Shown here piece by piece: positions 1-8,017 of a DNA stretch of 19,830 nt. The position numbers were made by a program, and so were the translations under genes. The notes beneath the pieces are model-generated. The model was not told the origin of the DNA, did no database searches, and was given only the letters and a program-made list of their open reading frames with translations. The first letter of the stretch is position 1; each line of letters starts with the position of its first letter. Origin of the DNA: an uncultured Clostridia bacterium (GTDB lineage: Bacteria > Bacillota > Clostridia > Christensenellales > UBA1242); assembly GCA_947303145.1 (NCBI GenBank), contig CAMYXB010000007.1, positions 1 to 19,830 of the forward strand. Reading direction: 5' to 3'.

Positions 1-2
1 AA

Positions 3-290
3 TTCTATAGACTTATATGTGATATAGACCTTAATAGGAATTTCACGCCTACATCTTACAGCACACTTAGTGGCGTAGTGCAGGGCAATCATATGACAAT
101 AGACAATGTATACTTGTCTTACACCAGCACTGTGGATAATCAGCAGGATAGGAATACTAGGTCATTTGGACTATTTGCTAACATTTCCACCAGTGGACTG
201 AATGATACCATCATTTCAAATCTTACATTCAATGTCTCTCACGTGGTGTCACACTCACATGACTTTGTGGGAGTGCTTGCTGGACAAATA
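3..290 (+). repeat. Protein repeat module A (partial) of the giant GLUG protein
   Basis: The window opens inside a module: a Y-L-x-x-DIDL segment, then a TP motif, then LSG-VQGN-MTIDN, then LFAN and a first GLUG-like unit (VGVLAGQI). The same order recurs in modules B-D. This is the main evidence that the gene continues upstream of position 1. Confidence 0.5.
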
Positions 291-3200
291 ATGCCTGAGA
301 GTAATAATGCCAAGATTTTCCTTAGCAATCTTCGATTTGCGTCCATGTCAGATGCGACAGGCGTGTTCGGGGTTCACTCAGTGGGTGCTCTTTCTGGCTA
401 TGTCTCAGGTGGTGTGGTTATCAAGGATATATCCAGTGATGTCAGCACCACAGCATACTATGAACAGCCCAATACGCACACATCTACCATGCTGTATAAT
501 GCCACACCAAATATTGATGGATATGTAGATGTCTCGCATCTATCCATAGCGGGTGGAATAGTGGGAATATTCGATGCTACACAGGTCATCAGTTCCTCTA
601 CATTTAGGAATTATAATGCTAGCAATATCTCGGTCTATGCTCGTGGCATCATCTCTGGCATTATAGCGGGCAGTGCCTTCGGTGTGATAGGTGAGGGCAC
701 CACAGTCAATTTCGTCAATGTCACCATTTCTGATGGCAGTAGGTCATACATAGCATCTACTGGTTATGCAGGAGGACTGGCGGGAGAGAATAGAGGCAAA
801 ATACTCGCTTCTTCTGTCACTTATGAGAATGAAGAGAGTGCCAATATCCAGCCTCATTCCTCCATGTATACTAGGAATAATTACTTCTACAATCTATCCA
901 CAGCCTCTTGCATCGCCATAGGTGGACTCGTAGGCTACAACAATGGCGGTCTTATCAGCAATAGCATCACCACACTCAATGTCCGCAATGCTTATTCATC
1001 CATAGCAGGTGGTGCAGTGGGTAGAATGAGCGCAGGCAAACTTGAGTGTCTTGTGGCCAGTGGTTCTGTCTTAGCCAAGAGGTTCATGGGTGGACTTGTG
1101 GGTGTCATTTGCAGTAGAGATGATATGATTAACAATGGCTATTCTACGGATAGCGTATTCGACATTCTCCCAGATATAGACAGAGGCGCATCTTCTGCCA
1201 GCGTCATCATAGATTCTTGTATTGCAGAGAACAATTATCTCGCAAGTGACTACAATTATTATATGAGAGGATTTAATGGCAATAGCAATTTCAACTTGTC
1301 ATCATTTGTCGCTCTTATTGTCAAAAAATCTACCAATCCTGATTATTATGCTTTCGCAGGCAACAGTTTCTGTGTAGACGGGATAGTGTCCTCCGCCTCA
1401 TCTTCTAATATTGCTAGGTATCTCAAGCCAGCACAATTCACCACTGAATATGATAGTGTGTCCGGCACTGGAGTATCTAGGGATATTTTGGAGGGTAGTG
1501 ATGGCGAGCAGGCAGTGTTCCCTGTGGATATATATAGCATGTATTATGGCAATGCAGATACCGGAGTGTCTTATGTCATCAATGATAGGGAGAACCCCAG
1601 TAGCTATGCAGATGACCACTTCTCATACATTCTCTATGCGCTCACTAAATTCGGCAACACTTCCAGCAAAATATATGCTAAAAACCTCAATCATTTCGAC
1701 AAATTCTACAAGCAGATTACATTGACTGACCTAGGCGGAGACAGCAGTTATGAATCACATGTCGGCAGATATGGCGAGATTTTTGCTAGGTGTCTTGGAG
1801 ATTATGTCAAGATAACAAGTAGAGATATGTTTGATAGTTGGGGTATAGTTTATACTACAGATGATGGAGAAAACTATTTCCAAGAGAATTCTTCCACACT
1901 AGATAGTAGCAAGCAATACTATTATACAATGGACGGCGAACATTATACACTGCTTGACTCTATTGATGAAGCATATAGTTATCGTGCCTCACATGAAAAG
2001 ACCTTCTATTATCTCGCTTATCCAAAACTAGACACTATAGAAGTCTATAAAAAATATACTGCATCTACGAGTTCATCAACGAATGACGATATTTATCTCG
2101 CTCTCAATCGTCAAGATGTCACAGCCCCAGACAATGCCTTTATCATAGATAGTTTCTCGGGTATTGAAATCACAGAAGACTGGTTCAAACAAGGCACATC
2201 GTCTAGCAGAGTGTATGTCAAGCAAGATGACGTCACCTATGCTCTTACTGGCAAAGACTACTATTATACAGACGGCTCAGATACATATCCTTTTGATTTA
2301 TCCGCATATTCAGTGCAAGATGTTTTAGATAATTGCGATCTAGACCAAGACACGATTGACATATTAGGGGAATATTTTGAACTCAATATAGAGAGCATCA
2401 CGGACTATTTCGCCATCCATTATTCCCCTGATGCTGATTCTATTCAAAGTTTTTGCATTATTGATGGGCTTGGAGGTGGCATAGCACCAGATGCTGGTTA
2501 TTATCTGATAAAGAGCAATGCTAGAGAGTGCGAAAATCACTTCATCACCTCTGTGGCATCTATGAGATCTGTGGATATCAACAATATCCGCATTCCACTC
2601 ACCTCCATCACAGATAGCGCTGGGCCAAATTACGCACTGACAGATGCTATCAAGGTTCTTATTGATACAGATGAGGGCACTCTCACATTCTATAGAGAGG
2701 ATAATGAGGCCATTTTGACATCGTTTGATGGTGGAAAAGTATATAGTGTGCGAATGGACTACACAGACAGCATTACAAGTAGTTCAAAGCATATGTTCAC
2801 TATCACAGAAATAGAGTGTCAATACACCTATTCGCTTTCCGATGATAGCACTGTTAGACTTAACAGTAGCACCATTAGAAACAACACTACATACTCTCTG
2901 CATATCTCAGTGAAAGAGATTGTTTACAAGGCATTTGACAACGGATACTGGTCATTTGATAGTGAATTCTTCACCGCCAGCACATTGTCTACTGCGAAGT
3001 ATCCTACAAATCAAGAGATAGCCGAGACTTACCTTTGGACTTCTTTTATAGGGGATAGACTGAGTGATGGTCTTATCCATGAGATAAAAGATGCAGGAGA
3101 TTTGGCTGCATTAGCAGTCAGCGTCAATAGAGGTGACAAATATGCTGGCAGCATTATAAATCTAAGGAGTGACCTCGATCTTAGTGGTAAATACTGGGTG

Positions 3201-6200
3201 CCAATAGGCAATGGAGATAATCCATTTAGAGGGACATTCCGTGGTAATGGACATACTATCAAGTATATATCTGTCAATGAAAAGTCCTTGCAAACCTCTC
3301 TTGGCAGTATGTCCTCTACCTCACTTCCAAAACATGCTGGTCTCTTTGGTGTCACTGAGGGCGCCATTATTGAGAATGTTTCACTTACTGGTGGACAGGT
3401 GTATGGCATGGTGTCCGGTGGTGTGGTGGGATATGCCAATAATACCACATTCATCAATGTCACCAACAACAACACTAGCATAGGTGTCTGTGCTTCTGGT
3501 GGCGTGGTGGGAAGAATGGAGAATGGTAGATTGTGCGATGTCTCCAATATCGGCTCCGTATTGCTAGACACTTCCAATATGACCTTGCCCACTGACAGTC
3601 AAGATGTCTATGTGGGAGGTTTAGCAGGATATATCACATCTGTCACTATGGAAAAAGATGAAAATGCCATTTCTGGTGCCAAACTATACAATTCTGGCAA
3701 AATATCTGTCAAGGATAACAAGACCAGTTATTATACAGGTCTATATGTCACTGTTTATTGTGGTGGACTATTCGGCAAGGCAGAGGACAACAACATTTCC
3801 TTTGACGACCTGATGAGCGAAAGTGGACATATCTACAATAATGGCAAGATTAATATTCAAACAAATGCCTATAGATTGTTCGTGGGAGGCGCTTTTGGTG
3901 AGATTTCCACATATCGAATTAAAGACTACTTTTCGAACAATAGGGTGAATACTCTTGCCCACATCTCCAATTCCTCCAGCAGTGTCATCACCATTGACTA
4001 TAACAATTCCAACACAATAGATGACAATCTTGCCACCTCATCTTTTGTGGGAGGTGTGGCAGGTATATGCAGTATGCCTCTATATAGATGCAACAATGAG
4101 GCAGACATAACCATAGATGTCACCAATTACACCAAGAATAGCATAGTAGTAGGTGGCATCGCTGGCGAAGTGTGCCCTTACAGTGCAGATACTGCATTGT
4201 CTGATAGTCTATTTAGCGGAGATGATACACACGATTATTATGTCAAAGAGTGTTTCAATTTCAGCAATATCACGCTAGATGCCATGGCATCATACACCAC
4301 ATTCATAGCTGGTGGCATAGTGGGTGGAGCCAACTTATTGTCATTCGATAGCGACACCACTCATGTTCGTATAGAAGTGCTTGATTGCTACAATATAGGC
4401 AGTATCCACTCCAGCAATATCTGCACAGCATATTTAGCGGGCATTGTAGGGACCAATTATGAAAGGAAGCAGTCCTCCATGTTATACACCATGCAGTCAG
4501 TGAACACTCTTCTTGTCATCAAGCGTTGTATGAATCTATCCAGTGTATATATCGTTCAATACGTTCAGTCCAGACATATCATAGCATCTATAACCGCAGT
4601 TAATTCCACCAATAAACACAATGTATATTTCGGTAAGGTAGACGAGGCTACAGACGAGGTCATTCTGTCATGCTACAACTTCTACCTAAGGGGAAGCAGT
4701 TATGGCGGACTAAATACATTCAATTCTATTGGCGAAGTGGGAGCAGACAAGCCTTCATTTGCCATAGAAAGAGTGAGTGACGCCCTAAAGAGTGTGGATA
4801 CATTCATAGATATAGAGCACGAAGAAGATGATTGGGATTTCGACAATATCTGGGAGCAGAAGTATTCTTCTTGGTATCCCACCCTGCGTGGCAACCTTAC
4901 ATCTATTTTGTGGCAGAACAGAGAGCAGAGTATGGTGGTGGAGAACAATGTCTATCTTATCTCCTCTGCTGACCAGTTGTCCAGCCTCGCATCACAGATA
5001 AACGATGGACACATCAACACGCTTAATCTCAAGTTTAGATTGACAGAGTCCATAGACCTTAGCAATAGATACTGGACTCCTATTGGCACATCAAGCAATC
5101 CATTCAGGGGTTCATTCGATGGTGCAGGTTATTCCATTAAGAATATGACCGTCAATGGCAGAATGATAGAAAACAACACTTGTGGTGGTCTGTTCGGCTA
5201 CATAGAGGGCGCCAGCATATCCAATATCGGCATAGAGAATGCCATTATCGAGAATGTGGAGTATGCTGGAGGCGTGGCTTGCTTTGCAGACAACTCTAGA
5301 CTAGAGAACGTCTATACAGACTTTAGTCTATACGATTCTTCTAAAGAAGAGCCTGCCAAGGATATAGGTATATTGGCCATAAGAGGCGCAGGTGGACTTG
5401 TGTATGAGTTGAAGAATAGTCTAGGAGCCACATTAGGATTGAGTAGTAGTTATAACAATATTCCTGTATCAGTCACTGCCACTTCTGGTGGGAATAATTA
5501 TGTCGGAGGACTTGTGGGTGTGTTATCTAGCAGTTCCATAACTAATTGCTACAACAATTATTATGGCACACTTAGAGTATACAGCATCACAGGTGGCACG
5601 CCTGACAAAGGTCATCACGCTTTGGTAGTGGGGAATATCACTGGTGACTCCTCATTCGACAATCTATTCTCGCTGGCAAAGAGTATTAAAGAGGGAGATA
5701 GAGAGTGGGAATCTGTGCCTACACTATATGAGCATGTGTCCGAAGGCCCATATATAGAGAAATCTACCCTATTGCCATATTATGACAATCTCAGCGCATC
5801 TGCCGCAGGAGTGTTCACACGAGGTTATAGTCTCAATGTCAATAAGGGATATAAAGGGGTTTCATACAGAGCCATAGATTTCCCTTCAATTAGAGGTCTT
5901 GGCAAAGAGTGGAAGAATGCCCTAGCAGAGAATATAGGTGGAATAGTGGCAGACAACTGGGATACAGCCATCAATTCACTTATCTCTACGAGTAGTAATA
6001 TGGCAGTGGCTCTTGCCAGTAAGCAGTATGATACATCTATTACTGGCAACTATAAGATTTACACCATATCCACAGCCAGAGATTTGGCTTTGCTGGCTAA
6101 GATGGTCAATTCTGGAATGAATACAAGTGGCAATGAGTATATCTTGATGAATGATATTGACCTCTCATCTATGTATTGGACTCCTATAGGGATTAGTGAG

Positions 6201-7649
6201 GAATATGCCTTTAGAGGCACTTTCAATTTTAATGGTCATGTCATTTCCAATATGACTATAGATAGACAAGAACTTCTGTATGCAGGATTATTCGGCTATA
6301 CATACAAGGCAACCATTGTCAATGGCTATCTACACAATAGTTATATTAGAGTGGTCAATTCCTCGCTAGTTGGAGCCACTTATGTCGGCTCACTCGTAGG
6401 TTATGCATATAATACCAGCATTTACAATATCTCATCTAGTGTCAGGATTATGGCACACAGCACATCTACAGTGTATGTGGGAGGCCTCGCTGGAGCGGTG
6501 AATGGCTCTACTTCCTACACAATAAGTAATATTAGAGTGTCAGGCTACACTGAAGGTGTAGATGTCACAGGTTATGAGGAATATATCCAGCAGTTGTCGG
6601 ATAAGGACGCCATCATTACTTCCTCTAGGATACACATCTTGGGTGTGTCTAGGAATAACAACGTTTTCGCAGGTGGCATACTGGGATATATGTGCGGTGT
6701 CAGCCCATCAAGGCCATGCCTCTTAGAATATGCCACATCTAGTGCCAATTTAGCCAGCATCTGCCTAAATAATGGGGTTTATGCTGGCGGAATAGTGGGA
6801 TATGTCACCAGTTTTGCCTCTATCAATGCTTGTAGCAATAAAGGACAAGTCAAGACATATTCCAATCAAATGGACACTTTGGGTGGTGTGGCAGGATATG
6901 TGTTCAGTTCTTCTATCACCAACTGCACTTTGAGTAAAGAAGCGTATATTGAGGGGAGACTGCAGATGTCTAGCACAGGCACTACATATCTATCCATAGT
7001 CGGGGGTATAGTAGGCGTTATGTCCGCTGGAACAGTCAGTTATTGTGCTACAATGGGTAGAACATACAGCAAATATGCCACATCAGACAATGTAGTCCTT
7101 GGTGCCATCATGGGATATGCCATGGACCATGACTTTAGTTCGGATTTAGTCAGTGTATTTGATAAGAATAATACAGGATTTACCATTGCTGTGGATTTGT
7201 ATAGAGTAGAGGACGAGACTATTGACAATATATTCTTCGATAGCCTCGACTTAATCGCCAATCCTAACGAAGTGATGATTGGACATAGTCAAGAGTTTGA
7301 CGAGAATTACTGGAATAAGAGTAGCAAGTCTCTTATGTCGGAAGTGGTGTATGTCGTGGGTTGTGCCACTAGGTCATTCTCCGTCATATCTCCCACTGAC
7401 CATGGTTCTCTCCTAGAGGGAGTGGGACTTTTGGTCCCTGTGGATAGATTGTCCAGTATTACTCTGCAAACAGATGATACAGGGGATATTCGCTCCATAT
7501 CATACTATGTGTCCAGTGATATGACATTATCTGAAAAGACTACTTCCATTACCGCGGGACAGAATTATTCTCTCACTGCTCTTATTGATTTCACATCACT
7601 AGATAGGATAGTCATGACCTATCTCACCATTACCAGTGCTGGAGAATAG
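3..7649 (+). CDS. Giant GLUG-motif repeat surface/secreted protein, 5' partial
   Basis: The reading frame is open from the left edge (first full codon at 3) to TAG at 7647-7649, giving about 2548 visible residues. A GTG at 78 and an ATG at 93 are internal: the residues before them match the start of a repeat module seen three more times, so the true start is upstream of the window. Residue numbers here count from the GTG at 78. The protein is a chain of about 28 GLUG-like units of the type AGG(L/I/V)(V/A)GY followed by a polar turn. It is punctuated by modules containing DIDLS, WTPIG, FRGTF and GNGH-type motifs (near residues 1000, 1625 and 1992). A different Tyr/Asp-rich region spans about 590-1000. 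It is rich in Ser, Thr, Asn and Tyr and poor in Cys, with no membrane segment, no LPXTG and no obvious anchor at the C-terminus, which ends SAGE. GLUG proteins are usually extracellular beta-solenoid-like adhesin or IgA-protease-type proteins. An adhesive or surface role is inference, and export depends on an unseen N-terminus. Codon use (AGA/AGG for Arg) resembles the neighbouring housekeeping genes, arguing against recent transfer. A strong terminator follows at once. Confidence 0.5.
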   Translation, partial: FYRLICDIDLNRNFTPTSYSTLSGVVQGNHMTIDNVYLSYTSTVDNQQDRNTRSFGLFANISTSGLNDTIISNLTFNVSHVVSHSHDFVGVLAGQIMPESNNAKIFLSNLRFASMSDATGVFGVHSVGALSGYVSGGVVIKDISSDVSTTAYYEQPNTHTSTMLYNATPNIDGYVDVSHLSIAGGIVGIFDATQVISSSTFRNYNASNISVYARGIISGIIAGSAFGVIGEGTTVNFVNVTISDGSRSYIASTGYAGGLAGENRGKILASSVTYENEESANIQPHSSMYTRNNYFYNLSTASCIAIGGLVGYNNGGLISNSITTLNVRNAYSSIAGGAVGRMSAGKLECLVASGSVLAKRFMGGLVGVICSRDDMINNGYSTDSVFDILPDIDRGASSASVIIDSCIAENNYLASDYNYYMRGFNGNSNFNLSSFVALIVKKSTNPDYYAFAGNSFCVDGIVSSASSSNIARYLKPAQFTTEYDSVSGTGVSRDILEGSDGEQAVFPVDIYSMYYGNADTGVSYVINDRENPSSYADDHFSYILYALTKFGNTSSKIYAKNLNHFDKFYKQITLTDLGGDSSYESHVGRYGEIFARCLGDYVKITSRDMFDSWGIVYTTDDGENYFQENSSTLDSSKQYYYTMDGEHYTLLDSIDEAYSYRASHEKTFYYLAYPKLDTIEVYKKYTASTSSSTNDDIYLALNRQDVTAPDNAFIIDSFSGIEITEDWFKQGTSSSRVYVKQDDVTYALTGKDYYYTDGSDTYPFDLSAYSVQDVLDNCDLDQDTIDILGEYFELNIESITDYFAIHYSPDADSIQSFCIIDGLGGGIAPDAGYYLIKSNARECENHFITSVASMRSVDINNIRIPLTSITDSAGPNYALTDAIKVLIDTDEGTLTFYREDNEAILTSFDGGKVYSVRMDYTDSITSSSKHMFTITEIECQYTYSLSDDSTVRLNSSTIRNNTTYSLHISVKEIVYKAFDNGYWSFDSEFFTASTLSTAKYPTNQEIAETYLWTSFIGDRLSDGLIHEIKDAGDLAALAVSVNRGDKYAGSIINLRSDLDLSGKYWVPIGNGDNPFRGTFRGNGHTIKYISVNEKSLQTSLGSMSSTSLPKHAGLFGVTEGAIIENVSLTGGQVYGMVSGGVVGYANNTTFINVTNNNTSIGVCASGGVVGRMENGRLCDVSNIGSVLLDTSNMTLPTDSQDVYVGGLAGYITSVTMEKDENAISGAKLYNSGKISVKDNKTSYYTGLYVTVYCGGLFGKAEDNNISFDDLMSESGHIYNNGKINIQTNAYRLFVGGAFGEISTYRIKDYFSNNRVNTLAHISNSSSSVITIDYNNSNTIDDNLATSSFVGGVAGICSMPLYRCNNEADITIDVTNYTKNSIVVGGIAGEVCPYSADTALSDSLFSGDDTHDYYVKECFNFSNITLDAMASYTTFIAGGIVGGANLLSFDSDTTHVRIEVLDCYNIGSIHSSNICTAYLAGIVGTNYERKQSSMLYTMQSVNTLLVIKRCMNLSSVYIVQYVQSRHIIASITAVNSTNKHNVYFGKVDEATDEVILSCYNFYLRGSSYGGLNTFNSIGEVGADKPSFAIERVSDALKSVDTFIDIEHEEDDWDFDNIWEQKYSSWYPTLRGNLTSILWQNREQSMVVENNVYLISSADQLSSLASQINDGHINTLNLKFRLTESIDLSNRYWTPIGTSSNPFRGSFDGAGYSIKNMTVNGRMIENNTCGGLFGYIEGASISNIGIENAIIENVEYAGGVACFADNSRLENVYTDFSLYDSSKEEPAKDIGILAIRGAGGLVYELKNSLGATLGLSSSYNNIPVSVTATSGGNNYVGGLVGVLSSSSITNCYNNYYGTLRVYSITGGTPDKGHHALVVGNITGDSSFDNLFSLAKSIKEGDREWESVPTLYEHVSEGPYIEKSTLLPYYDNLSASAAGVFTRGYSLNVNKGYKGVSYRAIDFPSIRGLGKEWKNALAENIGGIVADNWDTAINSLISTSSNMAVALASKQYDTSITGNYKIYTISTARDLALLAKMVNSGMNTSGNEYILMNDIDLSSMYWTPIGISEEYAFRGTFNFNGHVISNMTIDRQELLYAGLFGYTYKATIVNGYLHNSYIRVVNSSLVGATYVGSLVGYAYNTSIYNISSSVRIMAHSTSTVYVGGLAGAVNGSTSYTISNIRVSGYTEGVDVTGYEEYIQQLSDKDAIITSSRIHILGVSRNNNVFAGGILGYMCGVSPSRPCLLEYATSSANLASICLNNGVYAGGIVGYVTSFASINACSNKGQVKTYSNQMDTLGGVAGYVFSSSITNCTLSKEAYIEGRLQMSSTGTTYLSIVGGIVGVMSAGTVSYCATMGRTYSKYATSDNVVLGAIMGYAMDHDFSSDLVSVFDKNNTGFTIAVDLYRVEDETIDNIFFDSLDLIANPNEVMIGHSQEFDENYWNKSSKSLMSEVVYVVGCATRSFSVISPTDHGSLLEGVGLLVPVDRLSSITLQTDDTGDIRSISYYVSSDMTLSEKTTSITAGQNYSLTALIDFTSLDRIVMTYLTITSAGE
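3072..3453 (+). repeat. Protein repeat module B of the giant GLUG protein
   Basis: Order of motifs: DLAALAVSVN, then LDLSGKYWVPIG, FRGTFRGNGHTIKYISV, AGLFG, and GGVVGYANNTTF. It aligns by eye with modules C and D. The likeness is at protein level; the DNA copies have diverged, so this is an old internal duplication rather than a recent tandem repeat. Confidence 0.5.
4950..5301 (+). repeat. Protein repeat module C of the giant GLUG protein
   Basis: Order of motifs: YLISSADQLSSLASQIN, then IDLSNRYWTPIG, FRGSFDGAGYSIKNMTV, CGGLFGYIEGASI, and AGGVACFADNSRL. It has the same layout and similar length (about 120 residues) as modules B and D. Confidence 0.5.
6051..6423 (+). repeat. Protein repeat module D of the giant GLUG protein
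   Basis: Order of motifs: YTISTARDLALLAKMVN, then NDIDLSSMYWTPIG, FRGTFNFNGHVISNMTI, AGLFGYTYKATI, and VGSLVGYAYNTSI. This is the clearest copy and makes the partial copy at the left edge recognisable. Confidence 0.5.
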
Positions 7650-7682
7650 AGATTGTTCTAAGTCAAATAAAAAATATTAAAG

Positions 7683-7718
7683 AAAAAACTTCGCTATATA
7701 ATATAGTGGAGTTTTTTT
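7683..7718 (+). terminator. Intrinsic terminator of the giant surface-protein gene
   Basis: An inverted repeat (arms 7683-7699 and 7701-7717) pairs over 17 positions with only two G-T wobbles and ends in a run of seven T. It starts 34 bases after the TAG stop. It should insulate rpoB from read-through. Confidence 0.5.
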
Positions 7719-7722
7719 AATG

Positions 7723-7800
7723 TAGAAAAAATATTTTCAAAAAAAATTTTTAATTTTTTATAAAATAGTTGTTGACATTACTTGACTAGTGTGATAGACT
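7723..7800 (+). promoter_or_regulatory. rpoBC promoter with A/T-rich UP-like element
   Basis: TTGACA (7772-7777), a 17-base spacer ending in TGA, then TAGACT (7795-7800) fits a sigma-A promoter with an extended -10. Just upstream, 7726-7769 is almost wholly A and T in phased A- and T-tracts, as in UP elements that bind the RNA polymerase alpha C-terminal domain. Transcription would begin near 7807, leaving a leader of about 210 nt before rpoB. Promoter activity is inferred from sequence match only. Confidence 0.5.
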
Positions 7801-7880
7801 ATGCCATAACGTTACAATGTTAAAGTGTGCGCTCAATGGTTTTTATAAAGCAAAAAAGGGGATATTTTAGTTGTAAAATG

Positions 7881-7936
7881 TATGTTTTTTAATTTAATTT
7901 GATTATATAAATTGAGTTCAAAAAACATATTTTTTT
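7881..7936 (+). promoter_or_regulatory. Terminator-like hairpin (possible attenuator) in the rpoB leader
   Basis: The arms 7881-7900 and 7909-7929 pair over 20 positions with one bulged C (7919) and two wobbles, around a short loop, and are followed by seven T (7930-7936). It lies downstream of the rpoB promoter and 81 bases before the start codon, where it could terminate a share of transcripts. The stem is almost all A-U, so termination strength is uncertain. It could instead be a fortuitous A/T palindrome. Confidence 0.5.
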
Positions 7937-7980
7937 ATGAAAATTTGAGTAAAACTAAAATGACTTCTTTTTCGCAAATT

Positions 7981-8001
7981 ATAGATAGCCAATATATCTA
8001 T
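7981..8001 (+). other. Small hairpin just upstream of the rpoB ribosome binding site
   Basis: ATAGATA (7981-7987) pairs with TATCTAT (7995-8001) around a 7-base loop, ending five bases before AAGGAG (8007-8012). It might influence access to the rpoB start at 8018. It is short and A/T-rich, so it could be chance. Confidence 0.5.
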
Positions 8002-8017
8002 GTTTTAAGGAGAAAAT

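Noticed and set aside
78..95. GTG at 78 or ATG at 93 as the start of the giant gene
   Set aside because: There is no ribosome binding site before either, the frame is open to position 3, and the upstream residues match the opening of a repeat module present three more times.
3029..3592. Long antisense open frame opposite the giant gene, and similar ones opposite rpoB and rpoC
   Set aside because: These are shadows of strongly coding frames; they have no promoter, no ribosome binding site and no recognisable protein.
7817..7870. A 17-codon leader peptide in the rpoB leader
   Set aside because: It starts with ATG and ends in TAG but has no ribosome binding site and no regulatory codon run.
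7878..7892. A four-codon open frame entering the rpoB leader hairpin
   Set aside because: Too short and without a ribosome binding site; A/T-rich DNA makes such frames by chance.
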